From NCBI RefSeq assembly GCF_020524885.1, contig NZ_JAIVKJ010000005.1:186001-250000 (forward strand): a DNA stretch of 64,000 bases, read 5' to 3'. Origin of the DNA: Microbulbifer elongatus (GTDB lineage Bacteria; Pseudomonadota; Gammaproteobacteria; Pseudomonadales; Cellvibrionaceae). This document shows positions 45,901 to 55,302 of the stretch, one piece after another (positions within the stretch are counted from its first letter, which is position 1; each line of letters starts with the position of its first letter). A program made the position numbers and the translations under genes. The notes under the pieces were generated by a model, which made no database searches, was not told where the DNA came from, and saw only the letters and a list, made by a program, of their open reading frames with translations.

Positions 45901-48267
45901 TCAGAAGGCGTAAGTTACGCTGATGGAACCGTGCTCCGAAGTCGGACGTGTAGTGAGGTTGGCACTGACGGCAACTGCGTCGGCTGCCTGCCAGCGCAAT
46001 CCGACCAGCGCACCGGCGCCGGCTTCAAACAAGCCTGTATCCTTGCTTGCGTAACTGGGCATGGCGTTCATATTACCCTGCATGGACTTCACGCCCACTT
46101 CGAGGTGATCGTTTTCCGTGCCGGTGGTGTCCTCATACCAGAGTTGTCCGTATGCACTGATATTGCCCCACTGCTTGTCGGCGAAGGCACCGAGACGCAT
46201 GGTGGAGTAACGACGTTCCTGGGATCCGTAATTCATCCCGAAGGGGTCCATTGTTGCTCCGGAGGCATCGGTGTAGGTGAAGCCGGCTAGAGCGTCTTCC
46301 GTGTAGCCATCCACATCCGCTTCCACCTGAGTCACGCCGACGAATGGCCCGAAGCGGCTGGCACCGCCGGAAATATTCACACCGCCAGTGAGATCGAGGG
46401 TCATGTTTTCACCATTGGTCGCACCTTGCAGTGTGCCGGTAAAGTTATTCCCCAGTTCAAGCGTGCGGCCTACCTGATCGTATTCCACGTCGGACAGCGT
46501 GGCACTGGCTTCGAGGAAAAACTCGTTGTGGTGGAAGCGGCCAAACAGGCTGTAGTTGGTCGCGGTGGAGTCGATATCACTGAGCTGGTTTTCCAATGTC
46601 TGGTCTGCGCGGCTGACGGCGAAGCCCAGTTCAGCATTGTCGCGCAGCGCGTAGCGGGCGCCGATCACGCCGCCGTTCTGGTCACCGCTGGCGGCGGGGG
46701 CGAAGTTGTTGTCGTAGTCGCTATTGCCGAAAGTGCCGCTGGCAAACACGCCGCTTTCCGCGGTGCGGTAGCGGGTACCGAGCAGTGCCTGTTGCAGGCT
46801 GCCCACATGGCTGCGGGATGCCTGTACACCCATGTCCGGGAGCTGGCCAGCCACCTGTGCCGCGTTCACTACACCGGCGTAGTAGTCGGCCAGTACTGCC
46901 TGGGCAGCCTGAGTCGGGTGTACGGCGTCATTGAACAGCAGCTTGCTGGCGTCCGGTGCGGTACCGTTTATTCCGTACTCCGGATGTTCAATACAGCCGC
47001 CGCTGCCGTCATAGCAGAATTCGCTCTGTGCGATGTCTGCGTATCCCAGTGCGCTGGCATTGGCGAGGGACACCTTGAGCACACCGCCCATATCCACCAT
47101 CAACACGCCGTCGATATCCTTGGCGGAGTCGAGCAGGGTACTGTTGAACAGGTCGACGGCAGTACTGGCGGTACCCAGAGTGCCGTTGATCGCTGCAGAG
47201 AGTTGCGCATTGGCTTCTTCTTGAGACAGCAGCCCCGCAGTGACGGCGTCGGCCAGCTGCTGAGCTTCCGGGCTCGCCGCAACCGCCTGGCTGACAGCGG
47301 CATACATGCCGGGGGTATTGCTGATGTCCGGTACATTGGAGACCAGAATATAGTTTGCCCCGGCATCGGACAGCACCTGAGCGCTGTCCGCGAGCATGGT
47401 GGCCGCAAGACCGGTCATCGCCGCAAACTGGTTGCTATCGATAGTGCCGGAGAGGGTTGCAGTGAAGCCGCCCAGCAGGTCGTTGCCGCCGCCGTTGATC
47501 CAGTAAAGCGCTTTGCTGTCAGCGCGTTGGGTTGTTTCCAGATAGCCGAGGCCAAGCGGGTGCGGGTTACCGGTGGTTCCGGAGTCGGCGACGATCATGC
47601 CCGGGGCGGCATCAATCTGTGCCTGCAGGGCATCTGCCTGTGCGGAATAGGCCGCGGCTGTGGCGCTATCTCCCGCGGCTTCAAACTGGGCGGCCGCGGC
47701 GCGCAACTGGGCTACACCGTCCGGGCCCTGCAGCAGCAGTCCGAGCAGCTGAAGGTCAGGGTAAAGGCCGGTGCTGGTTTCACGGGTTGGGTCTGGCAAT
47801 AGGGCGCTGACAAAATTGTGACGCGATGGATCCAGGCTCAGGCCATTCTGATCGAGGTATTCGAGATATCCCCGGGTACCGAGAATATTCAGCAGTACGT
47901 CTGCCGCGCGGTGTCCACCCACGGCCCAGCCGCCGCCCACATTGGACAGGGATGCGCGCACCTGGGCCTCCGCTGCCGCAATCATCTCGCTCTCAGACAG
48001 GCTGGGGTCGACATCCGGCAGGCACAGATACATGCCTGCACAGGAGGCCGTTACCGGCCCAAGACCTAGTTGCTGGGAGAGGAGACTGATTGCCGCCTGC
48101 TTGTCTTCACCGCTGGTGAATACGCCGGCATTGCCGACATCGGTAAGGCTGTCACCGAAGGCAATCACCTGTGAAAAGGGGGAGTCGTCGGCTGAGGCGG
48201 AAGCGCTCAGGGTAGACAGTGAGGCAAGGGCAATGGCTGCCGCCAGGCTGCGCTTGGCGTTGGGCAT
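45901..48267 (-). CDS. Autotransporter GDSL/SGNH esterase
   Basis: A 788-residue type V secreted hydrolase. It has a signal peptide (LAAAIALASLSTLSASASA) and an SGNH passenger domain with nucleophile S40 in FGDSLTDVGN, block III WINGGGNDLLGG and block V Asp-His in NDAVHPTQAA. A C-terminal autotransporter beta-barrel (about the last 270 residues) ends in phenylalanine (VTYAF). This is the layout of the surface-anchored lipase/esterase EstA. The passenger is interrupted by an Ala/Gln-rich helical segment (about residues 165-215). The start is ATG at 48267 behind AAGGAGAT; the in-frame codons further upstream are not needed. Substrate unknown, probably acyl esters. Confidence 0.9.
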   Translation of the reverse strand: MPNAKRSLAAAIALASLSTLSASASADDSPFSQVIAFGDSLTDVGNAGVFTSGEDKQAAISLLSQQLGLGPVTASCAGMYLCLPDVDPSLSESEMIAAAEAQVRASLSNVGGGWAVGGHRAADVLLNILGTRGYLEYLDQNGLSLDPSRHNFVSALLPDPTRETSTGLYPDLQLLGLLLQGPDGVAQLRAAAAQFEAAGDSATAAAYSAQADALQAQIDAAPGMIVADSGTTGNPHPLGLGYLETTQRADSKALYWINGGGNDLLGGFTATLSGTIDSNQFAAMTGLAATMLADSAQVLSDAGANYILVSNVPDISNTPGMYAAVSQAVAASPEAQQLADAVTAGLLSQEEANAQLSAAINGTLGTASTAVDLFNSTLLDSAKDIDGVLMVDMGGVLKVSLANASALGYADIAQSEFCYDGSGGCIEHPEYGINGTAPDASKLLFNDAVHPTQAAQAVLADYYAGVVNAAQVAGQLPDMGVQASRSHVGSLQQALLGTRYRTAESGVFASGTFGNSDYDNNFAPAASGDQNGGVIGARYALRDNAELGFAVSRADQTLENQLSDIDSTATNYSLFGRFHHNEFFLEASATLSDVEYDQVGRTLELGNNFTGTLQGATNGENMTLDLTGGVNISGGASRFGPFVGVTQVEADVDGYTEDALAGFTYTDASGATMDPFGMNYGSQERRYSTMRLGAFADKQWGNISAYGQLWYEDTTGTENDHLEVGVKSMQGNMNAMPSYASKDTGLFEAGAGALVGLRWQAADAVAVSANLTTRPTSEHGSISVTYAF

Positions 48268-48510
48268 AGATATCTCCTTATCATCGCTGCGCAGCCGATG
48301 TTGTCGATGCTTTTTATGGCTTTTGTACTGCGCGCGTGTCGTTATTGTTGTATCGAAAAGTCCCAGAATAACCGGGAGCTGTCCGATATTAACTGACATA
48401 AAATGGAGAATGAAAGGAAAGCTGAAACTAAATTTGTCCGATCAGTCACAAAATGCAGGCGTGTGTAATTTGGAAACACACGCCTGACAAAAGCGCAAAA
48501 AAACGGCGAA

Positions 48511-50505
48511 TCAGCGCAACGTATGCAGGAACTGCAGGTGGCGCTCGTACTGGGAGACCATGTCTGTGAGTATCTGGTCCTTGGTCCAGCCCATCACATC
48601 GTAGTCCTGTCCACCTTCATAAAGGTGCACTTCCGCGCGGAAGTAGGTATCCGGTGAGCCGTCATCGTAGTCGTCGTGCAGTTCCTTTTCCGGATGGCTG
48701 GCATCGGGCTTCATAGTGGCCTTGGGGTGGATACCGTAGATAAACTCGACTTCCTCTCCATGGCTGACTTCCAGTTGCACCCACTTGTTTTCCTTCTCTG
48801 TCACGGTCGTCTCGTAGCCATTCTTTCGCATTTCTTCCGCAAATTCTTCCAGTGCCGGTTTTCCCACATCGCGGATATATTCGTGGACCTCAGTGAGCGA
48901 AGGTAACTTCAATGCGTTCTTCAAGCGGCGCTGCCAGACCACCGGGTTGCGTGCGCTTATGGGGGCGACGACCGCAGACTGGGTGATGCGCTTGACCGTA
49001 TCTGTTCGCAGGGCTTTTATAAGCCCGAACATGGCGAAGAGAAGTATCGCGGAGAAGGGCAGTGCACTGGCGACCACCGCCGTCTGCAATGACTTCAACC
49101 CCCCGGCAAGTAAAAGTGCGATGGCCACGACGCCGATCAGGAAGCACCAGAAGATCCGCTGCCAAAGGGGCGTTTGATCCTTCCCGTAAGACGACAGCAT
49201 ATTGACGACCAGCGCACCCGAGTCGGCGGAGGTGACGAAGAACACGATCACCATAAGTACCGCTACAAAAGAGAAAATCGAGGAGAATGGAAACTGTTCC
49301 AGAAACTGGAACAATGCCACCGACTGGTCCTTGGCGACGACCTCGCCAAGTTGGGTCATGCCCTGGTCGAGAATCATATGAATGGCGGAGTTGCCGAAAA
49401 ACGTCATCCACAGCATGGTGACCAGCGCGGGTACTAGCATCGCACCGATCACAAATTCACGGATGGTTCTGCCGCGGGAAATACGTGCGATAAACAGGCC
49501 AACAAATGGCGACCAGGACATCCACCAGCCCCAGTAGAGTATGGTCCAGCCGCCCAGCCAGTCGGTGGGTTTGTACGCGAACAGGTTGAACGTCTTGCTG
49601 ACTATCTCTGAAAGGTAACTGCCAAAATTTTGCACGAATGCCTGCAGCAGATAGACGGTACTCCCCAGCAACAGGACCATGATCAGCAGGATTGCGGCAA
49701 GGGTCATGTTGAGCTGAGAGAGCCGCTTGATCCCCGCATCGAGCCCTAGTACCACGGAAATAGTGGCGAGAATGGTGGTGACAATAATCAGCACCACCTG
49801 AACGCCCGCACCCACGGGTATCCCGAAAAGGTGATGGAGCCCCGAGTTGATCTGCAGTACCCCGTAACCTAGTGTCGTGGCCACGCCACATACCGTGCCG
49901 ACAATGGCGAATACATCGACTGCGTGGCCAATGGGGCCGTAAATGCGCTCGCCGATCATCGGATAGAGTGCGGAGCGCAGGGTCAATGGCAGTTTATGGC
50001 GGTAACTGAAATACGCGAGTATCAGGGCCACAATGGCGTAAATTGCCCAGGCGTGAAAACCCCAGTGGAAAAACGTCAGTACCATGGCCTCGCGGGCGGC
50101 GAAAACGGTTCCCGTTTCCCCTACCGGTGGGTCGAGGTAGTGCATCACCGGCTCGGCAACACCGAAGAACAGCAGGCCAATACCCATTCCGGCGGAAAAC
50201 AGCATGGCAAACCAGGAGGTAAAATCGTACTCTGGTTCTGCGTGCTCTGGCCCCATTTTAATTTCGCCAAATCGCGACATTGCAATCGCAATAGTCCCGA
50301 TCAGGATGATTGCAACAGTCAGCACGTAATACCAACTCATGTGCTCGACAACCCACGCCTGCACCATTGCAAAGGTCGATGTCGCATTCTCAGGAACGAT
50401 TACGGCATAAGCTACCATCAGCAGCAAAACGGCGGTGGCAGAGTAGAATACCGGTGGATTGAAGTGTGCCGGTTGTTCTTTGCTGCCGCTGGTCGTATCT
50501 GCCAT
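48511..50505 (-). CDS. betT: BCCT transporter, BetT-like (choline)
   Basis: A 664-residue betaine/choline/carnitine transporter with 12 helices and a long cytoplasmic C-terminal domain (about 160 residues). The family core is visible: FSAGMGIGLLFFGVAEPVMHY, FHWGFHAWAIYAIVALILAY and the Trp-rich WTILYWGWWMSWSPFVGLFIARISRGRTIREF. The opening NPPVFYSATA and the ending YDVMGWTKDQ...YERHLQFLHTLR resemble E. coli BetT (677 residues), a proton-driven choline transporter, more than sodium/betaine BetP. No betA, betB or betI is adjacent, so choline as substrate is an inference. Confidence 0.87.
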   Translation of the reverse strand: MADTTSGSKEQPAHFNPPVFYSATAVLLLMVAYAVIVPENATSTFAMVQAWVVEHMSWYYVLTVAIILIGTIAIAMSRFGEIKMGPEHAEPEYDFTSWFAMLFSAGMGIGLLFFGVAEPVMHYLDPPVGETGTVFAAREAMVLTFFHWGFHAWAIYAIVALILAYFSYRHKLPLTLRSALYPMIGERIYGPIGHAVDVFAIVGTVCGVATTLGYGVLQINSGLHHLFGIPVGAGVQVVLIIVTTILATISVVLGLDAGIKRLSQLNMTLAAILLIMVLLLGSTVYLLQAFVQNFGSYLSEIVSKTFNLFAYKPTDWLGGWTILYWGWWMSWSPFVGLFIARISRGRTIREFVIGAMLVPALVTMLWMTFFGNSAIHMILDQGMTQLGEVVAKDQSVALFQFLEQFPFSSIFSFVAVLMVIVFFVTSADSGALVVNMLSSYGKDQTPLWQRIFWCFLIGVVAIALLLAGGLKSLQTAVVASALPFSAILLFAMFGLIKALRTDTVKRITQSAVVAPISARNPVVWQRRLKNALKLPSLTEVHEYIRDVGKPALEEFAEEMRKNGYETTVTEKENKWVQLEVSHGEEVEFIYGIHPKATMKPDASHPEKELHDDYDDGSPDTYFRAEVHLYEGGQDYDVMGWTKDQILTDMVSQYERHLQFLHTLR

Positions 50506-50620
50506 AGCTGGTGTACCTGAAGTGCTGTATGTGGTGATGGTGGTATAATTTTGCGCCTTTTGCTCATAGCATAGACGAAAGTACAGCTTATAAATGCAGC
50601 GAATAACGCTGCCTTTTCAT

Positions 50621-51037
50621 ATGTTGAAAATTTCTAGAAGTATTGAAATCCCGTTGGAAGAAATCGAGATGCACGCGATGCGTTCCGGTGGCGCCGGCGG
50701 TCAGAATGTCAATAAAGTGTCTACAGCGATTCACCTTCGCTTTGATATACCGGCGTCCAGTTTGCCTCCGACCATAAAAGAGCGCCTGCTAGGCTTACGC
50801 GACCAACGCATTACCGCGGACGGGATTGTTGTAATAAAGGGCCAACGGTTCCGCACCCAGGAGAAAAACCGGACAGATGTTCTCGAGAGGCTGCAGGAGC
50901 TGGTCGCGAGTGTATTAAAGACGCCTAAAACACGTGTTCCGACCAAGCCCACCCGCGGCTCCAAAGAGCGTCGTCTAAAGCACAAATCCCGCCGTGGGCA
51001 GATCAAGTCTCTGCGAGGGAAGGTTTCCGACCACTGA
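50621..51037 (+). CDS. arfB: Alternative ribosome-rescue factor ArfB
   Basis: A 138-residue peptidyl-tRNA hydrolase (YaeJ/ArfB) that frees ribosomes stalled at the end of non-stop mRNAs. The catalytic GGQ motif lies in RSGGAGGQNVNKVSTAIHLRF, and the basic C-terminal tail (RPTRGSKERR-like, ending QIKSLRGKV) is the part that probes the empty mRNA channel. The ATG at 50621 gives MLKISRSIEIPLEEIE, which lines up with the E. coli start; an earlier in-frame ATG at 50594 would add nine residues. It is divergent from betT. Confidence 0.93.
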   Translation: MLKISRSIEIPLEEIEMHAMRSGGAGGQNVNKVSTAIHLRFDIPASSLPPTIKERLLGLRDQRITADGIVVIKGQRFRTQEKNRTDVLERLQELVASVLKTPKTRVPTKPTRGSKERRLKHKSRRGQIKSLRGKVSDH

Positions 51038-51090
51038 TCGCACACCTTGTTCTTCACATTTTCTCCACCGCAATCCGACAAGGAGTTCCC

Positions 51091-52143
51091 ATGTCCAACC
51101 GATACCGCGCCCAGGATCTAAAGCAGTTTGCCGCGGACCTTTTTGCCTCCACCGGCCTTGCCCGCGAGCGCGCGGACGTGATGGCGGAGACCTTTCTACA
51201 GGCAGACCTTATGGGCTTTACCACCCATGGGCTGCACCGTGTGGCGAGCAACCTGAAGTGGCTCGAGAGCGGTGCTTCTCGCTTGCAGGGCGAGCCCAAT
51301 GTGCTGTCCGATCGCGGCAATTGTTTTAACTGGGATGCAGACTTTCTTCCCGGGCCCTGGGTGGTAAACCAGGCGATCGATCAGGCTCTGGAGCGGATTG
51401 GCGAGCAGGGTGTGGTGACGGCGACTATTCGCCGCAGCCAGCATATTGCCTGTCTCGCGGCTTATCTCCCGAAAATTGTCGAACGCAATTGTGTCGGCAT
51501 CCTTACCTGCTCCACACCGGCAGAGGAAACCGTTTCTCCCCAGGGCTGTAAGACTCCACTGTTTTCCGCCAACCCGATTGCCTTCTGTGCGCCAGCAGGG
51601 GATTACCCCCTGTTGTTCGATATCAGTATGTCGGTGACTGCCGGCGGCTATGTGGCGCGCGCCGAGCGCGAGGGCAAAAAACTGCCCGAGCAGTATCTGA
51701 AAGACCGCGATGGCAATCTCTCCGATGATCCTGCGGCGTTTACCAACGGAGGCAGTATTCTGCCGGTGGGTGGCGCTGACCACGGCTACAAGGGCGCGGC
51801 CCTGTCAGCGATGCTTGAAGTCTTGTCCATGGGGCTCGGCGGATATGGCCGCGCCGATTCCGTGGCGGGAGATGATGAAGCCAATTCCGTATTTTTGCAG
51901 ATCATTGATCCCAAGGCGTTTGGAAGCGAGCAGAAATTCCTTCGCCAAACAGCGGCACTCACACATTTGTGGGAGTCCTGTGAGCCCGAGGATGGCGGCT
52001 CCGTGCGGGTTCCGGGAAAGCGGGCATGGAATTTGCGTAGTGATCAATTAGAGAACGGTGTCTCCCTGTATCCGACCATTACTGCGGACCTGCAGGCGTT
52101 GGCCCAGAATTACGGCAAGGCATTCCCTCACCCGGTGAGTTGA
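51091..52143 (+). CDS. Ldh-family NAD(P)-dependent oxidoreductase
   Basis: A 350-residue member of the malate/L-lactate dehydrogenase (YlbC/AllD/DpkA) family, PF02615, which is unrelated to classical lactate dehydrogenases. The catalytic histidine lies in RRSQHIACLAAYL (family RxSxHxG), and the nucleotide-binding segment includes LFSANPIAFCAP and GADHGYKGAALSAMLEVLS. Members reduce 2-oxoacids or cyclic imines such as piperideine- or pyrroline-2-carboxylate, or oxidise ureidoglycolate. Which one applies here cannot be read directly. The following amidase and aminotransferase favour an amino-acid or cyclic-imine substrate. The start is ATG at 51091 behind AAGGAG. Confidence 0.88.
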   Translation: MSNRYRAQDLKQFAADLFASTGLARERADVMAETFLQADLMGFTTHGLHRVASNLKWLESGASRLQGEPNVLSDRGNCFNWDADFLPGPWVVNQAIDQALERIGEQGVVTATIRRSQHIACLAAYLPKIVERNCVGILTCSTPAEETVSPQGCKTPLFSANPIAFCAPAGDYPLLFDISMSVTAGGYVARAEREGKKLPEQYLKDRDGNLSDDPAAFTNGGSILPVGGADHGYKGAALSAMLEVLSMGLGGYGRADSVAGDDEANSVFLQIIDPKAFGSEQKFLRQTAALTHLWESCEPEDGGSVRVPGKRAWNLRSDQLENGVSLYPTITADLQALAQNYGKAFPHPVS

Positions 52144-52322
52144 GATTGGGCTTTGCAATTTGTTTAGTGCAATCGGGGCGGATTGTTCGACATGTGTTTC
52201 GCGGAATCGGCGCCAATTCGGTCTACATTAGGGGGTAGCGTCATAACAGCACCATAACCAAGTGATCTTCTAGCGATCACCCAACGACCTTGGTCGAGGG
52301 GATAAACCGGAGAATAACGCCG

Positions 52323-53777
52323 ATGAACGACTTTATTCGAATGTCTGCACTGGAATTGCTCAAGGGCTACCAGGACAAGCAATTTTCTCCGGTTGAAACC
52401 ACTCAGGCGATGCTCGCGCAGATCGCGCGCTGTAACCCGGTAGTTAACGCGTATAACCTTGTGGATGAAGAGACCACTCTGGCATTTGCTCGGGAGTCCG
52501 AGCAGCGTTACCTGCAGGGCAACCCCAAAGGGCCGCTCGACGGCGTTCCGGTTGCCATCAAGGATGTCTTTCTCACTCCCCAGTGGCCCACCATCAAGGG
52601 CTCTAAAACCATCGATCCAAGCTCCACGCTCGGCAAAGAGGCTCCCAGTGTTGCGGCGCTCAATCGCAACGGTGCTGTACCCCTGGGGAAAACCACCACG
52701 CCGGAGTTTGGCTGGAAAGGCGTGACCGACAACCCGGTAGACGGCGTCACCCGCAACCCCTGGAACCCGGACAAGACCGCCGGCGGCTCCAGCGGTGGCA
52801 GTGCCGCCGCGGTACCACTGGGGATGGGTCCTCTGGCGCTGGGGACCGACGCCGGCGGTTCCATTCGTATTCCCGCCGGTTTCAGTGGCCTGGTTGGCCT
52901 TAAGCCCAGCTTTGGTGAAGTGCCGCACTGGCCGGCGAGTCCATTTGGCACTTTGGCACACGCCGGTCCAATGACCTGGACAGTACCCGATTGCGCCCTG
53001 TTGATGAATGTACTGGCGGAGGCGGATTACCGCGATACCAATGCCATTCCCCGCCGCAATATCGATTATCTCGCAGCACTGGAAGGCGAGCCGCAGGATT
53101 TACTGCGTGGAGTGCACATCGCCTTCAGCGCAACCCTTGGTTATGTACAGGTTGAGCGCGAGGTGGAAGAGAGCGTGCGTGAGGCGGCCAAACTGTTGCA
53201 ATCGCTGGGTGCGGAAGTTACCGAAGTGGCGCCGGGTTTTGATGATCCATTGGCCGCATTCGGTCACCTGTTTTACGGTGGTGCGGCTAATGCCCTGCGC
53301 GATATTGGCAAAAAACAGCGCGCGTTGATGGACCCCCAGCTGGTGGCGGTATCCGAGAAGGCCGCGCAGCTTTCCATGCTGGATTACCTGGAGGCCGTCA
53401 ATGAGCGCGCCGCACTGTGTGAGCGCATGGCCGCGTTCCATAACAAGTACGATCTGCTGCTGACGCCGACATTGCCGATCACCGCATTCACCGCCGGCCG
53501 TGAAGTGCCGGAAGACTGGCCCAGCACACGCTGGCCCTCGTGGACCCCATTTACCTATCCGTTCAATATGACCGGGCAACCGGCCATCTCGGTACCCTGT
53601 GGCTTTGACAGTGCCGGCCTGCCGATCGGCCTGCAACTCGTGGGGGCCCGCTTCGATGATCGCGCCGTGCTGCGCGCGGCCCAGGCCTATCAGTTGGCCG
53701 CGCCACTGACCGACAAGCGTCCCGATTTGTTTTATGAAAGTTCGGACGAGGGCGCCACGGCGGGAGCGGATATATGA
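52323..53777 (+). CDS. Amidase-signature hydrolase
   Basis: A 484-residue amidase-signature enzyme with triad K80 (VAIKDV), cis-S156 ([11 protein letters not shown]) and nucleophile S180 (GTDAGGSIRIP), the two serines 24 residues apart. It should hydrolyse an amide or N-acyl bond; the substrate is unknown. The start is ATG at 52323 behind GGAG; an in-frame ATG/GTG region at 52290 is unlikely. Its stop overlaps the aminotransferase start (ATGA), so the two are coupled and probably act in one pathway. There are 179 bases between it and the Ldh-type gene. Confidence 0.9.
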   Translation: MNDFIRMSALELLKGYQDKQFSPVETTQAMLAQIARCNPVVNAYNLVDEETTLAFARESEQRYLQGNPKGPLDGVPVAIKDVFLTPQWPTIKGSKTIDPSSTLGKEAPSVAALNRNGAVPLGKTTTPEFGWKGVTDNPVDGVTRNPWNPDKTAGGSSGGSAAAVPLGMGPLALGTDAGGSIRIPAGFSGLVGLKPSFGEVPHWPASPFGTLAHAGPMTWTVPDCALLMNVLAEADYRDTNAIPRRNIDYLAALEGEPQDLLRGVHIAFSATLGYVQVEREVEESVREAAKLLQSLGAEVTEVAPGFDDPLAAFGHLFYGGAANALRDIGKKQRALMDPQLVAVSEKAAQLSMLDYLEAVNERAALCERMAAFHNKYDLLLTPTLPITAFTAGREVPEDWPSTRWPSWTPFTYPFNMTGQPAISVPCGFDSAGLPIGLQLVGARFDDRAVLRAAQAYQLAAPLTDKRPDLFYESSDEGATAGADI

Positions 53778-54973
53778 GCCGGCTGGATTTTGATTTTTAC
53801 GAGTCGGAAGATCCGGTCTGGAACCCTGCGCTTCTCACCATTCCCGTGCCGGGAATTCGCAAGATGGTCAACATGGCGGCTTCCATGGAAGACGTCATTC
53901 ATTTGTCCATTGGCCAGCCGGACGCGCCAACGCCACCCCATGTGGTGCAGGCAACGGTAGACGCGCTGAATGCAGGGCAGACTGGCTACACCATGGATGC
54001 CGGCTTACCTGAGCTGCTGGATGCACTGGCGGAATATTACGGTGAGCGCTCCGGACGTGCGCTCAGCCCGGAAAATATTCTGGTCACCACCGGCGCTACG
54101 GAAGCCATTTACCTGGCGCTCACGGCGGTGTCCGCACCGGGCCGTGAATTTATCGTGCCCGATCCGTCCTTCATGCTGTACGCGCCGCTGATTCGGATGA
54201 ACGGCGGGGAGGTGAAATGTATTCCGACCCGGGCGGAAAATAACCATCAGCTGGATCCGCAGGAAGTCATCGATGCGATCGACACCAACACCCACGCGAT
54301 CATTCTAAACTCCCCCAGTAATCCCACCGGCACTGTGTACCCGCGGGAAACCGTGGAGACCATCGTGCAGGAGGCGGCCTATCGTGGAATTTATGTGATC
54401 AGCGACGAGGTATACGATCACCTTATTTATGACGACCGGGATTACGCCAGTGTCCTGTCCTGTTGCTCGGACCTGGATCATGTGATGGTCATCAGCAGTT
54501 TCTCCAAAACCTTCAGTATGGCCGGCATGCGCGTGGGCTGGTTGATCGCGAGTCAGGGCGCCATCCGCAAGCTGCGCCGTTACCATATGTTTACCACCAC
54601 GGTGGCGAACACCCCTTGCCAGTGGGGTGGTGTTGCCGCATTAAAAGGTGATCGAAGTTGCGTGAGCGAGGTGGTGAGTACCTACAAGAAACGTCGCAAC
54701 CGGCTTGTGGAACTGGTGGATGAAACGCCTTTTCTGGAAGGTTATGTACCTGAAGGCGCTTTTTATATGTTTCCCGCGCTGCCGGAAGGCGTGAATGGCA
54801 ATAATGTCGCACTGCGCTTACTGCGGGAAACCGGTGTTTGTACCATCGCCGGTGATACCTTTGGTGAGAGTAGCCGCAATGCACTGCGCTTCAGTTATGC
54901 CACTTCCATTGAAAATATCGAGCGGGCGTTTGAGCGGATTATTCCGTGGATGGAGAAGCAGGACTTCGGCTGA
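53774..54973 (+). CDS. PLP-dependent class I/II aminotransferase
   Basis: A 399-residue fold-type I aminotransferase. Visible are the substrate and PLP regions LSIGQPDAPTPPHVV, ILVTTGATEAIYLAL, LNSPSNPTGTVY, VISDEVYDHLIYD and the Schiff-base lysine in SSFSKTFSMAGMRVGWL. The closest classes are aspartate/kynurenine-type aminotransferases; the donor and acceptor cannot be fixed by eye. It overlaps the amidase by 4 bases. With the upstream amidase and Ldh-type enzyme, it suggests release of an amino acid from an amide and its conversion to a 2-oxoacid. Confidence 0.92.
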   Translation: MSRLDFDFYESEDPVWNPALLTIPVPGIRKMVNMAASMEDVIHLSIGQPDAPTPPHVVQATVDALNAGQTGYTMDAGLPELLDALAEYYGERSGRALSPENILVTTGATEAIYLALTAVSAPGREFIVPDPSFMLYAPLIRMNGGEVKCIPTRAENNHQLDPQEVIDAIDTNTHAIILNSPSNPTGTVYPRETVETIVQEAAYRGIYVISDEVYDHLIYDDRDYASVLSCCSDLDHVMVISSFSKTFSMAGMRVGWLIASQGAIRKLRRYHMFTTTVANTPCQWGGVAALKGDRSCVSEVVSTYKKRRNRLVELVDETPFLEGYVPEGAFYMFPALPEGVNGNNVALRLLRETGVCTIAGDTFGESSRNALRFSYATSIENIERAFERIIPWMEKQDFG

Positions 54974-55302
54974 TCCGCAGTCTGGTATTAATAGTTCTTT
55001 CTGGCAGCTCTGGGCGGTTATATTGTTCAGTGTATGCTGGTTTTAAGATAGTTCTTTTCGATTCCCCCCACTTTGCGACCTTCTATTTCCCCATCACGGA
55101 TTTTCCGTGATCACTTTGGCTAATTGTTGGCGCATAATTCATTTTGTGCACTGTTTATTGCCCCTCCTTTTGAATTGCCCTAATCTGATGCTGCTCCAGT
55201 ATAGGAAACAATAATGATAATCGGGTCACGATAATCGTTCGTGTAAAGACAATAAGGCGAGATATCTTTCCCGATCTCATAAAAATAATAGGACGGGTAA
55301 TT
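54974..55302. promoter_or_regulatory. Leader of TonB-dependent receptor with direct repeats
   Basis: This 329-base gap holds no gene. GATAATCG occurs twice at 55216-55223 and 55230-55237, 14 bases apart, in an AT-rich stretch preceded by AATAAT. The GATAAT units resemble half-elements of a Fur box, but their direct-repeat arrangement is not the canonical Fur palindrome. It likely contains the receptor promoter. Confidence 0.4.

Noticed and set aside
46426-47802. 458-codon open frame antisense to the autotransporter esterase
   Set aside because: The minus-strand gene has a perfect ribosome binding site, signal peptide, SGNH blocks and barrel; the antisense frame has none of these.
52323-53777. 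Second gatA copy
   Set aside because: Although it shares the amidase triad, it lacks GatA-specific segments, has no gatB or gatC nearby and is coupled to an aminotransferase.
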